Numbered from the stretch's first letter, positions 1-6,949 are shown. The stretch: DNA of 64,000 nt from Pseudomonas multiresinivorans (GCF_012971725.1 NZ_CP048833.1:3720001-3784000); one strand, 5' to 3'. Numbers and translations: made by a program. Notes: generated by a model not told the origin, from the sequence alone.

Positions 1-536
1 AAGTGGCCGCCGTCCAGGTCCAGCCCCTCGATCTCGCTGCTGAGCACGTTGAAACCGGTGGCGGTCTGCGGGAACAGCCGCGTGCCGCCGGCGGCGAACA
101 CCGGAGCGGTGGGCTGCAGGTCGCCCCAGCGCAGTTCGGTCTTCGAGACACGCAGCTTCACGGCACCGCCGGCGCGGCCGTATTCGCTTTCCGGCGAGCC
201 ATCGTCACGTACCGGCAGGTTACCGGTGCCGGAGGTTCCGGCGCCGCCATCCAGGCGGAGACCCCAGTTGCCGAAGGCTTCCACGCCGAAACCGACGGTG
301 CCCTGGGTGAAGCCGGAGCTGTAGTTCAGCGTGAAGCCCTGGGTCCAGTCCTTGCGGTCCCCGGCACCGGACTTGCGGTCGCTGTTGTAGTAGTAGTTGC
401 GCATCAGCAGCGAAGCCGTGCTGCCTTCGATGAAGCCGGTGGCTTCGGACTGATCGGCAACGGCGGCGGCATGCGCCAGCTGGAACGGAATGCCGGCGAC
501 GATCGCCCCCAGCATGGAAAGACGGAAAACAGACAT
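1..536 (-). CDS. OprD-family outer-membrane porin, 5' part (cut by window start)
   Basis: Substrate-specific outer-membrane beta-barrel porin of the Pseudomonas OprD family. The reading frame runs leftwards from an ATG at 536 and is still open at base 1, so about 178 N-terminal residues are visible of a family usually 420-450 long. Residues 1-24 form a signal peptide ending near the AHA-A site. The mature start has the family pattern: GFIEGSTASLLMRNYYYN, a KDWTQGF strand, then GTVGFGVEAFG and a GNLPV...PESEYGRAGGAVKLRVSKTELRWG stretch, as in OprD/OpdX proteins. An AAGGGG ribosome site lies about 8 bases before the ATG. The substrate cannot be told from this part. A second OprD-family gene lies at 19088-20353. 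Confidence 0.9.
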   Translation of the reverse strand, partial: MSVFRLSMLGAIVAGIPFQLAHAAAVADQSEATGFIEGSTASLLMRNYYYNSDRKSGAGDRKDWTQGFTLNYSSGFTQGTVGFGVEAFGNWGLRLDGGAGTSGTGNLPVRDDGSPESEYGRAGGAVKLRVSKTELRWGDLQPTAPVFAAGGTRLFPQTATGFNVLSSEIEGLDLDGGH

Positions 537-667
537 CTTCTACCCCTTTGTTGGACTTGTCTTGGCAGGCGTATCGATTGAATCCTGAATAACTTTCTTA
601 TGTTTCCCCGCCATAGGCAGAGCGAGCGAAGAGATAACAATCCGCCGCCTCGCCCTCCAACCAGCCT

Positions 668-720
668 TGTCGATAGTCGATATCGAGACGAATGATTAAG
701 CATTTGTCGCTATCGCTATT
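668..720. repeat. Direct repeat, two 17-base units 36 bases apart
   Basis: TTGTCGATAGTCGATAT (668-684) and TTGTCGCTATCGCTATT (704-720) share TTGTCG and a similar pattern after it. The first copy overlaps the palindrome TCGATATCGA (678-687). The pair lies between the oprD-like gene and the candidate sRNA, so it could be a regulator-binding site for either promoter. This is inference from position only. Confidence 0.4.
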
Positions 721-728
721 AAGCTTGC

Positions 729-834
729 GCCCCGATGAAGAACATGAGTCCCGGATGCCCGCTCCAGAGCATCCGGAGGATTGCTCCACTTCATCATCCT
801 TTGGTTTGGCCGCCTCCCCAGGCGGCCTTTTTTT
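729..834 (+). ncRNA. Candidate small RNA with three stems and intrinsic terminator
   Basis: About 105 bases, not protein coding in any convincing way, that fold by eye into a closed structure. GATGAAG (734-740) pairs with CTTCATC (789-795). This encloses a perfect 8-bp hairpin CCGGATGC/GCATCCGG (751-758 with 769-776). A U-rich single strand and the terminator at 808-834 follow. A possible -10 element CTATTAA (716-722), of the kind used by RpoS holoenzyme, sits about 7-8 bases before the proposed start. I cannot match it to a named Pseudomonas sRNA; the start site is inferred. Confidence 0.5.
808..834 (+). terminator. Strong rho-independent terminator
   Basis: Perfect 8-bp stem GGCCGCCT/AGGCGGCC with a CCCC loop (808-827), followed by seven T (828-834). 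There is no plus-strand protein gene immediately upstream, which is the main reason for proposing an sRNA here. Confidence 0.85.
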
Positions 835-850
835 GCCTGCAGGAAAGTTA

Positions 851-866
851 TGGAACAAGTGTTCCA
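851..866. promoter_or_regulatory. Inverted repeat TGGAACA-AG-TGTTCCA
   Basis: Perfect 7-bp arms with a 2-base spacer, just downstream of the terminator at 834. It is a possible operator, but no regulator can be assigned and it is 300 bases from the next gene. Confidence 0.3.
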
Positions 867-1066
867 GGCCATTCCCGGATAATTCTCCTGGCCAATTTCA
901 AACTCTTCCAAAGAGGGTTTCAGGGCAACTTCCCAGAACTTCTCCGGGAAACTTCCGCAGAATTGGGCAACTCTTTGCGCAGCGGTGATATCTCCTCGGT
1001 ATACCGCTCATCCCCACGCCCGTTTCCCCTTCGATGAGTCACTTGCGCAAAGCAAGCGACCCCATT

Positions 1067-1084
1067 AGATTACAACCATAATCT
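1067..1084. promoter_or_regulatory. Candidate operator of the HxlR gene
   Basis: AGATTA (1067-1072) and TAATCT (1079-1084) form a perfect dyad with a 6-base spacer, 88 bases upstream of the HxlR-family start codon in an AT-rich patch of a GC-rich region. HxlR-type regulators commonly bind dyads near their own or divergent promoters, so autoregulation of the efflux operon is plausible. Not proven. Confidence 0.4.
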
Positions 1085-1171
1085 TTATAGCCGCCTTTGG
1101 CCTGACGCCCTGCCAGGCCCGTGGCAAGGCGGCCTTATTAGATGACGACGCTCATGTAAAGAGAGGCCACC

Positions 1172-1651
1172 ATGCGCAGATCCAGCTTCGAAAACCTCCC
1201 CTGCCCCGTGGCCCAGGCGCTGGACCTGATCGGTGACAGCTGGAACGTGCTGATCCTGCGCGAAGCCTTCTACGGCTCCACGCGCTTCGACCAGTTCCTC
1301 GCACGATTGGGCATCGCCAGCAACGTCCTCACTCGTCGGCTGCGCGCACTGGTGGACAGCGGCCTGCTGCAACGCCGCCAGTACAACGACCATCCGCCGC
1401 GCTTCGAATACCTGCTCACCGATCGCGGCCGCGACCTGCGCCCGGTACTGCTCACCCTGTTGCAGTGGGGCAAGCGCCACGCCGGCATGGCCAGCGCCGC
1501 CGAGCTGGTGGACACCCGCACGGGCCGGCCAGTGCGTATCGCCCTGGTGGATGCCGACAGCGGCGAAGTCATCGGCCCGCAGCACCAGATCCATCGCCGC
1601 GAGGGCGACCAGCTCGTCCCCGTCCACATCCCACAAGCCGATCACGCCTGA
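1172..1651 (+). CDS. HxlR-family winged-helix regulator
   Basis: Transcription regulator of the HxlR/MarR-like type, 159 residues. Residues 10-105 carry the family signature: the N-terminal Cys (C11) in CPVAQALDLIGDSWNVLIL, then REAFYGSTRFDQF, the recognition helix SNVLTRRLRALVDSGLL, and the wing with YLLTDRGRDLRPVL. The C-terminal 45 residues after KRHAG are an extension with little family signal. The gene stops 11 bases before the membrane-fusion gene at 1663, so the three genes are one operon and this protein most likely controls the efflux pair. A dyad at 1067-1084 is a candidate binding site. The inducer is unknown; several HxlR proteins sense electrophiles or quinones through the conserved Cys. 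Confidence 0.9.
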   Translation: MRRSSFENLPCPVAQALDLIGDSWNVLILREAFYGSTRFDQFLARLGIASNVLTRRLRALVDSGLLQRRQYNDHPPRFEYLLTDRGRDLRPVLLTLLQWGKRHAGMASAAELVDTRTGRPVRIALVDADSGEVIGPQHQIHRREGDQLVPVHIPQADHA

Positions 1652-1662
1652 GCGAGGCCGCC

Positions 1663-2790
1663 ATGAACCAGCCCGTCACCCTTCCCGCCACGCCAGCCGT
1701 CGACACGGCAAAACCGAAGTCGCGCAAGGCTCTCAAGCTCGCTGTCGCAGCGGCAGCCGTTCTCGGTGCGGGCACTTACGCCGGGCACTGGTGGCTCGAC
1801 GGTCGCTTCCTGGAGAAGACCGACGATGCCTATGTCGGCGGCGACGTGACGGTGATCAGCCCGCGCGTGGCCGGCTATATCGCCGAATTGAAGGTGAGCG
1901 ACAACCAGCGGGTGCATGCCGGCGACCTGTTGGCACGCATCGATGACCGCGACTACCGCGCTGCCCTGGCCAAGGCAGACGGCGCCGTGCATGCCGAGGA
2001 AGCGGCGCTGACCAATGTCGATGCGCAGGCCTCGCTGCAGGATGCGCTGATTCGCCAGAGTCAGGCGGAGATCGACGCGGCAGCCGCCGAAGAAGTACGC
2101 ACCCGCGACGACCAGCACCGCTATGCCACCCTGGTGCGGACCAACGCCGTTTCCGTGGAGGCCGCGCAGCGCGCCGACGCCAGCTTCAAATCCGCCCGCG
2201 CCAACAGCGACAAGGCTCGCGCCAGCCTGCTTGCCGCGCGCCGCCAGCTCGACGTGATCCAGAGCCAGCGGCAACAGGCCCAGGCCGCGCTGGAGCAAGC
2301 CATCGCCGCGCGCGACCTGGCACGCCTGGACCTCAGCTACACCGAACTGCGCGCCCCGGTGGACGGCTACATCGGCAACCGCCGCGCACGGGTCGGCAGC
2401 TACGTCGCCGCCGGCACCCAATTGCTCGCCGTGGTCCCCGCGCAAGGCCTGTGGGTGGACGCCAACTTCAAGGAAGACCAGCTGGCCCGCATGCAACCTG
2501 GCCAGGCGGTGACCATCGAGGCCGACATCCTTCCCGGCAAGGTCTTCCACGGCCACCTGGACAGCCTCGCCCCGGCCACCGGCGCGCAGTTCAGCATCCT
2601 CCCGCCAGAAAACGCCACCGGCAACTTCACCAAGATCGTCCAGCGCGTGCCGGTGCGCGTGCACCTGGACGACGCCGACGGTCGCCTCGGCAATCTGCGC
2701 CCCGGCCTGTCCGTGCTGGTGGAAGTGGACACCCGCGCCCATGACCATGGCGATGCCGACCAGCGCGTCGCCCAGGGCAGCCGGCCGTGA
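1663..2790 (+). CDS. EmrA/HlyD-family membrane-fusion protein of a tripartite efflux pump
   Basis: Periplasmic adaptor that links an inner-membrane MFS pump to an outer-membrane channel; 375 residues. A single membrane anchor lies at about residues 25-45. The first half of the lipoyl-like domain follows (KTDDAYVGGDVTVISPRV, VRAGDLL-type turn), then a long alpha-hairpin rich in Ala, Gln and Arg (about 105-215), the second lipoyl half (DLSYTELRAPVDGYIGNR) and a beta-barrel segment. No lipobox is present, as expected for EmrA rather than RND adaptors. The start at 1663 follows the HxlR stop by 11 bases. The stop overlaps the MFS start by 4 bases, so the two are translationally coupled. There is no outer-membrane factor in this operon; a shared TolC/OprM-like protein would be needed. 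Confidence 0.92.
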   Translation: MNQPVTLPATPAVDTAKPKSRKALKLAVAAAAVLGAGTYAGHWWLDGRFLEKTDDAYVGGDVTVISPRVAGYIAELKVSDNQRVHAGDLLARIDDRDYRAALAKADGAVHAEEAALTNVDAQASLQDALIRQSQAEIDAAAAEEVRTRDDQHRYATLVRTNAVSVEAAQRADASFKSARANSDKARASLLAARRQLDVIQSQRQQAQAALEQAIAARDLARLDLSYTELRAPVDGYIGNRRARVGSYVAAGTQLLAVVPAQGLWVDANFKEDQLARMQPGQAVTIEADILPGKVFHGHLDSLAPATGAQFSILPPENATGNFTKIVQRVPVRVHLDDADGRLGNLRPGLSVLVEVDTRAHDHGDADQRVAQGSRP

Positions 2791-4349
2791 GCCTCTGGAG
2801 CAACGAGGTGGTACCGGTGGAAAGCCTTTCCACCGGGCGCAAGGTGATCTCCTTCGCCTGCATGTGCCTGGGCATGTTCATCGCCCTGCTGGACATCCAG
2901 ATCGTCTCCGCCTCGCTGCGCGACATCGGTGGCGGACTATCGGCCGGCGCCGATGAACTCGCCTGGGTGCAGACCAGTTACCTGATCGCCGAGATCATCG
3001 TCATCCCGCTCTCCGGCTGGCTGTCCAAGGTACTGTCCACGCGCTGGCTGTTCGCCGCCTCGGCACTGGGCTTCACTCTCACCAGCCTGCTCTGCGCCAT
3101 GGCCTGGAATATCCAGAGCATGATCGCCTTCCGCGCGCTGCAGGGCTTTCTCGGCGGCTCGATGATCCCCATGGTGTTCACCACCGGCTTTCTCTACTTC
3201 GACGGCAAGCAGCGGGTGATTGTCGCCGCCACCATCGGCGCAATCGCCTCCCTCGCACCTACCCTCGGCCCGGTGGTCGGCGGCTGGATCACCGATATTT
3301 CCTCCTGGCCCTGGCTGTTCTACATCAACCTGGTGCCGGGGTTGTTCGTCGCCATCGTGGTGCCGATCATGGTGCGCATCGACAAGCCCGACCTGTCGCT
3401 GCTCAAGGGCGCCGACTACCCGGCGATCCTGCTGATGGCGCTGTTCCTCGGCTGCCTGGAGTACACCATGGAGGAAGGCCCGCGCTGGAACTGGTTCAGC
3501 GACGACACCATCCTCGCCACCGCCTGGATTTCCGCGCTGTGCGGCGTCGCCTTCATCTACCGCAGCCTGACCGCGACGCACCCCATCGTCGACCTGCGCG
3601 CCCTGAAGGAACGCAACTTCGCCCTCGGCTGCCTGTTCAGCTTCGTCACCGGCATCGGCATCTTCGCCACCATCTACCTGACCCCGCTGTTCCTTGGCCG
3701 TGTGCGCGGCTATGGCGCACTGGACATCGGCCTGGCGATCTTCTCCACCGGCATCTTCCAGATCATGAGCATCCCGCTCTACGCCGCGCTGGCCCGACGC
3801 TTCGACCTGCGCTGGATCCTGCTGCTGGGGATGGTGATGTTCACCTTGTCGATGTACGAATTCGCGCCGTTGACCCATGACTGGGGCGCGGCGCAGCTGA
3901 TGTTCCCGCAGGCCCTGCGCGGCATGGCCCAGCAGTTCTGCGTGGCGCCCACCGTGACGCTGGCTCTGGGCTCGCTGCCGCCGGAACGCCTGAAGCTCGC
4001 TTCCGGGCTGTTCAACCTGATGCGCAACCTCGGTGGCGCCATCGGCATCGCCGCCTGCGCCACGGTGCTCAACGACCGCGCCAACCTGCACTTCCTGCGC
4101 CTGGCTGAGCACCTGAACAGCAGCAACGAGGCGCTCAACCAATGGCTGGCTCCGTCTCTGGAGTTCAATGGCGAACCGAGCCAGCAGGCGCTCAGGCACC
4201 TGTGGGACCTGACCTGGCGCGAGGCGCAGACACTGACCTTCGCCGACGCCTTCCTGCTGGTCGGTGCGTGCTTCGCGGTGACTCTGCTGCTGGTGCCGCT
4301 GATGAAGAAGATCGCGCCGCCCGCGCAACCCAGCGCGGACAGCCACTGA
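2787..4349 (+). CDS. EmrB-type DHA2 major-facilitator drug:proton antiporter
   Basis: Inner-membrane drug/H+ antiporter of the 14-helix DHA2 family, 520 residues (EmrB is about 512). It starts at GTG 2787, inside the GTGA overlap with the adaptor gene. Family marks include FIALLDIQIVSASL in helix 1, the GWLSKVLSTR loop between helices 2 and 3, a helix-5 motif C-like GSMIPMVFTTG...PTLGPVVGGWI, and LFNLMRNLGGAIGIA near the C-terminus. With the upstream HxlR and adaptor genes it forms a self-contained efflux operon. The compounds exported cannot be told from sequence. The stop lies 4 bases from the stop of the convergent LysR gene, with no terminator between. Confidence 0.93.
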   Translation: MSLWSNEVVPVESLSTGRKVISFACMCLGMFIALLDIQIVSASLRDIGGGLSAGADELAWVQTSYLIAEIIVIPLSGWLSKVLSTRWLFAASALGFTLTSLLCAMAWNIQSMIAFRALQGFLGGSMIPMVFTTGFLYFDGKQRVIVAATIGAIASLAPTLGPVVGGWITDISSWPWLFYINLVPGLFVAIVVPIMVRIDKPDLSLLKGADYPAILLMALFLGCLEYTMEEGPRWNWFSDDTILATAWISALCGVAFIYRSLTATHPIVDLRALKERNFALGCLFSFVTGIGIFATIYLTPLFLGRVRGYGALDIGLAIFSTGIFQIMSIPLYAALARRFDLRWILLLGMVMFTLSMYEFAPLTHDWGAAQLMFPQALRGMAQQFCVAPTVTLALGSLPPERLKLASGLFNLMRNLGGAIGIAACATVLNDRANLHFLRLAEHLNSSNEALNQWLAPSLEFNGEPSQQALRHLWDLTWREAQTLTFADAFLLVGACFAVTLLLVPLMKKIAPPAQPSADSH

Positions 4350-4353
4350 GCCA

Positions 4354-5259
4354 TCAGACCATGTCGCTTTCGCCGAACTCCTCGGCGAGGAAATCGATCA
4401 GCGTGCGTACCGAGGGCAACAGGCCGCGGCGCGACGGGAAGATCGCGTGGACTATGCCGCACTTGGGCGACCAGCCCGGCAGCAATTCCACCACCCGGCC
4501 GGCGGCCAGGTCCTCGCGTACCGCCACGCGGGGCACGTGGGCGATGCCGACACCGGCCAACACGGCGTTGCGCAGGGCCAGCAGGTCGTCGGTCACCATG
4601 CGCGGCTTGTGCGAGATCAGCAGGCGCTCGCCTTCCTGGTTGAACAGCTCCCACTGGTATTCGCGCTGCATGCCGCCCCAGTGCAGGCTCGGCAGCTGGC
4701 CCAGGCCCATGGGGGAACTGTCGCCGGGCATGCGATCCAGCAACTGCGGGCTGCCCACCAGGCACTGGGTGCTGTTGGCCAGCACCTTCATCACCATGTC
4801 GGTGTTTTCCAGCGGCGGGAAGCGCACCCGCAGGGCAATGTCGAAGCCCTCGTGGAGCAGGTCGACGCGGCGGTTGGTGCTCTCGATGAACAGCTCCACC
4901 AGAGGGTACTTGAGCAGGTAGCGGGTGAGCATCGGCCCGACCCAGGAGTTGAGCAGCGTCGTCGGACAAGCCAGCCGCACCAGGCCGCGCGGCTCGGCGC
5001 GGTTGCGCTCGATCACCTCGGAAGCGCCTTCCGCCTCGATGCGCATGGCGACGCAACGCTGGTAATACTCCTGGCCGATCTCGGTCAGCGAGCAGTGCCG
5101 GCTGGTGCGGTGCAACAGGCGCACGCCCAGGCGCTCCTCCAGTTGGGCGATGCGGCGGCTGAGCTTGGACTTGGGGATGTCCAGCGCGCGGCCGGCAGCG
5201 GCGAAACCACCCTGCTCCACCACCTGGGTGAAGTAATAGAGGGTGTTGAGGTCTTCCAT
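4354..5259 (-). CDS. LysR-family transcriptional regulator
   Basis: 301-residue LysR-type regulator of the CrgA/DsdC-like clade. Residues 1-60 are the winged HTH (MEDLNTLYYFTQVVEQGGFA, then LDIPKSKLSRRIAQLEERLGVRLLHRTSR). Residues 90-295 are the periplasmic-binding-like effector domain. The ATG at 5259 is chosen because the HTH begins directly there and a GGAGAAC ribosome site precedes it; the frame is open further upstream but without family sequence. The gene is tail-to-tail with the efflux operon and divergent from the topAI leader promoter at 5350-5379. Its targets are unknown; the divergent promoter is the usual place to look. Confidence 0.9.
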   Translation of the reverse strand: MEDLNTLYYFTQVVEQGGFAAAGRALDIPKSKLSRRIAQLEERLGVRLLHRTSRHCSLTEIGQEYYQRCVAMRIEAEGASEVIERNRAEPRGLVRLACPTTLLNSWVGPMLTRYLLKYPLVELFIESTNRRVDLLHEGFDIALRVRFPPLENTDMVMKVLANSTQCLVGSPQLLDRMPGDSSPMGLGQLPSLHWGGMQREYQWELFNQEGERLLISHKPRMVTDDLLALRNAVLAGVGIAHVPRVAVREDLAAGRVVELLPGWSPKCGIVHAIFPSRRGLLPSVRTLIDFLAEEFGESDMV

Positions 5260-5349
5260 GGATCGTTCTCCGGATGGAACGCTGGGCAAGGCCTGGCAGC
5301 TTACCGTATCGGCCGGGAGCAGATGAAAGACATGGCAACAACCTGCGGG

Positions 5350-5379
5350 TTGATCGTCCTCCTGCCCGGCGCCTAGAAT
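5350..5379 (+). promoter_or_regulatory. Sigma-70-type promoter for the topAI leader
   Basis: TTGATC (5350-5355), an 18-base spacer and TAGAAT (5374-5379). Transcription would begin near 5386, giving a leader of about 180 bases before the toxin start codon at 5565. The same gap must also hold the LysR promoter in the other direction. Confidence 0.6.
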
Positions 5380-5427
5380 TGCCGCGCCCACTTCCGGGCA
5401 TTCCACTGATCCGTTGAGACAGGTTTC

Positions 5428-5454
5428 ATGTTGGAGATAGCAGTAATCCGATAA
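5428..5454 (+). CDS. Candidate leader peptide MLEIAVIR upstream of topAI
   Basis: An 8-codon ORF (ATG 5428, TAA 5452-5454) that lies in the predicted topAI leader about 40 bases after the promoter. ACAGG lies 5 bases before the ATG. The peptide contains IAVI, close to the IFVI and IAVV motifs that arrest ribosomes with macrolides in ErmC- and ErmA-type leader peptides (recalled family knowledge). Its last codon and stop overlap the 5' arm of the hairpin at 5449-5491, the geometry of ribosome-controlled attenuators. E. coli topAI is known to be controlled by an antibiotic-sensing leader ORF, toiL. No expression evidence; very short ORFs also arise by chance. Confidence 0.45.
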   Translation: MLEIAVIR

Positions 5455-5491
5455 CCCTCCGGCGCCTTGCCACAAGGCGGGACGGTTATCG
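5449..5491 (+). promoter_or_regulatory. Nested leader hairpin (attenuator candidate)
   Basis: Outer arms CGATAACC (5449-5456) and GGTTATCG (5484-5491) are perfectly complementary. Inside them CGCCTTG (5463-5469) and CAAGGCG (5473-5479) form a second perfect stem with a CCA loop. The outer 5' arm is also the last sense codon and stop of the leader ORF, so a ribosome halted on that ORF would keep the outer stem open. Confidence 0.65.
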
Positions 5492-5507
5492 ATGCGCACA
5501 AACGCTG

Positions 5508-5537
5508 GCGGACACAACCTCGTGTCTGCGGTTTTTT
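5508..5537 (+). terminator. Intrinsic terminator inside the topAI leader
   Basis: GCGGACAC (5508-5515) pairs with GTGTCTGC (5522-5529), with one G-U pair and an AACCTC loop, followed by GG and six T (5532-5537). It lies 28 bases before the toxin start, so full-length toxin message requires read-through. The released strand GACGGTT (5481-5487) could compete for AACC and GTC in this terminator, but that needs an RNA fold to judge. Confidence 0.7.
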
Positions 5538-5564
5538 CGCACCTACTGCATACAGGTTTCCACC

Positions 5565-5822
5565 GTGAACATTTCCAGACCGGAACAACGGACCCTGCAC
5601 GTCCTGGCCAAGGGCGGCCACATTTCCTTCCAGCGCGACGACTCCGGGCGCGTCATCTTCGTCGAGTGCTATACCCGTGACGGGTACGTACTGGCCGACT
5701 GCACCCTGGCAGTCTTCAAAAAGCTCAGGAACAAGCGCCTGATCGTCTCGCGCGGCGGCGCGCCCTATCGCATCAACCCCACCGGGCTGGGCGCCGTGCG
5801 CCCACAACTGGACAACCGCTGA
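5565..5822 (+). CDS. topAI: YjhX/TopAI-family topoisomerase-I-inhibiting toxin
   Basis: 85 residues, the same length as E. coli TopAI (YjhX), which binds DNA topoisomerase I and blocks growth. The whole sequence follows the family: N-terminal MNISRPEQRTLHVLAKGGHI, central VECYTRDGYVLADCTLAVFKKL, and C-terminal PYRINPTGLGAVRPQLDNR. It starts at GTG 5565 because the family's first residues begin there; ACAGGTTTC before it repeats the bases before the leader ORF. The yjhQ-like gene follows 54 bases downstream, the same order as in E. coli. An upstream leader with ORF, hairpin and terminator suggests tight control of expression. Family assignment is firm; toxicity in this organism is inferred. 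Confidence 0.9.
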   Translation: MNISRPEQRTLHVLAKGGHISFQRDDSGRVIFVECYTRDGYVLADCTLAVFKKLRNKRLIVSRGGAPYRINPTGLGAVRPQLDNR

Positions 5823-5876
5823 CGCTCGCCGGCCGGGTCGCCATTGCGCCCGGCCGCACACCAGAGGAATTGCAGC

Positions 5877-6380
5877 ATGCATTACGACATCGAACCCGAA
5901 CGGACCCAAGACGCGGGCAGCATCCGCCAGGTAACCGAAGCGGCCTTCGCCGTGGCTGAACACAGCGACGGTACCGAAGGCGCCATCGTCGACGCGTTGC
6001 GTGCCGCCGGCGCGTTGAGCGTGTCGCTGGTCGCCCGGCATGGCGACGAACTGGTTGGCCATGCGGCCTTCTCGCCCATCACGCTCGACGGCGAAAGCCG
6101 CGACTGGTACGGCCTTGGCCCGGTTTCCGTGCGCCCTGACCTGCACGGCCAGGGCATAGGCGCGGCACTGATCCGCACAGGACTGGAACAACTCAAGGCG
6201 CTCGGCGCCCGGGGCTGCGTGGTACTCGGCGACCCGCGCTACTACCGCCGCTTCGGCTTTGCCGTGGACCCGGCGATCCGCTACGAAGGCGTACCGCCGG
6301 AGTACTTCATGGCACTTCAACTGGGCAACATTCCGGCAACCGGCATGGTCGCCTATCACTCGGCCTTCTCCGCGTCCTGA
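5877..6380 (+). CDS. yjhQ: YjhQ-like GNAT acetyltransferase, putative TopAI antitoxin/partner
   Basis: 167-residue GNAT N-acetyltransferase. Motif A with the acetyl-CoA pyrophosphate loop is visible in VSVRPDLHGQGIGAALIRTGLE (about residues 80-100), preceded by DWYGLGP and followed by GCVVLGDPRYYRRFGF. This pattern is shared by YjhQ/YhbS-type acetyltransferases. The start at 5877 is backed by AGAGGA 8 bases upstream and by the conserved N-terminus; an in-frame codon at 5844 lacks a ribosome site. It lies directly after the TopAI gene, as yjhQ does in E. coli, where YjhQ counters TopAI. Other GNATs act as type II antitoxins or toxins. Substrate unknown. Confidence 0.8.
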   Translation: MHYDIEPERTQDAGSIRQVTEAAFAVAEHSDGTEGAIVDALRAAGALSVSLVARHGDELVGHAAFSPITLDGESRDWYGLGPVSVRPDLHGQGIGAALIRTGLEQLKALGARGCVVLGDPRYYRRFGFAVDPAIRYEGVPPEYFMALQLGNIPATGMVAYHSAFSAS

Positions 6381-6443
6381 TGCGGAAGCGGCGGCACCTC
6401 CCGAAAGGTGTCGCCGCTGTGGCCACCGAGGCAAGGAAGACAC

Positions 6444-6890
6444 ATGACACCCAGGATTCGTCGCGCGACGGTCGCCGACATCGACACCCTCTTCGACATC
6501 CGCACCAGCGTGCGGCAGAACCACCTGAGCCGCGAGCAGATGGCCGAATTAGGCATTACACCGGCAGTGCTGAAGGAGGCGCTGGAGGCAGGCCCCTGCG
6601 CCTGGATTGCCGAGGTGGACGGCAGCGCCGGGGGCTTCGCCATGGTGGATAGGGCATCGGCAGAGGTCTTCGCCCTGTTCGTCCGGCCAGAATGGGAAGG
6701 CCGCGGGCTGGGCAGCGTCCTACTGAGGGCTGCAGAGGCCGAGCTCTTCCGCGAACACGAGCGGATCTGGCTGCTGACGGATGGCGGCGACGAGATTCGC
6801 GCCAACGGGTTCTACCTGAAGCAGGGCTGGGAGCGGGTCGCGCGCGTGGATGAGCGCGACGTGCGGTATGAGAAAACGCGTCCCGCGTAG
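6444..6890 (+). CDS. GNAT-family N-acetyltransferase
   Basis: 148 residues. Motif A is VRPEWEGRGLGSVLLRAAEAELF (about residues 73-95), with the R/Q-x-x-G-x-G/A core GRGLGS. The C-terminal GFYLKQGWERV segment is the usual motif-B tyrosine region. An AGGAAGA ribosome site precedes ATG 6444. It is 63 bases after the yjhQ-like gene on the same strand and could be co-transcribed. It may be an unrelated housekeeping acetyltransferase or part of the toxin module; nothing in the sequence decides this. The stop codon TAG lies inside a REP-like GTAGGAG head, so a REP element abuts the gene end. Confidence 0.85.
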   Translation: MTPRIRRATVADIDTLFDIRTSVRQNHLSREQMAELGITPAVLKEALEAGPCAWIAEVDGSAGGFAMVDRASAEVFALFVRPEWEGRGLGSVLLRAAEAELFREHERIWLLTDGGDEIRANGFYLKQGWERVARVDERDVRYEKTRPA

Positions 6891-6923
6891 GAGACCGGAG
6901 CGATCGCGGACTAAGTCCGCGAT
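6891..6923. repeat. Partial REP element / possible bidirectional terminator
   Basis: GTAGGAG at the GNAT stop is followed by a perfect palindrome ATCGCGGACT-A-AGTCCGCGAT (6903-6923), the same GCGGACT..GTCCGC core as the second REP class of this window. It lies between the convergent GNAT and DUF2501 genes and may end transcription from both sides. Confidence 0.6.
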
Positions 6924-6949
6924 GATTTCCGTGCAGTGCGCAGGCCTTG

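Larger units (their letters stand above)
537..1171. other. Intergenic region between oprD-like gene and HxlR gene
   Basis: About 635 bases without a protein gene I can support. It holds a direct repeat (668-684 and 704-720), a candidate small RNA with a strong intrinsic terminator (about 729-834), a 7-2-7 dyad at 851-866 and an AGATTA/TAATCT dyad at 1067-1084 in front of the HxlR gene. The remainder (870-1060) shows nothing I recognise. Confidence 0.6.
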
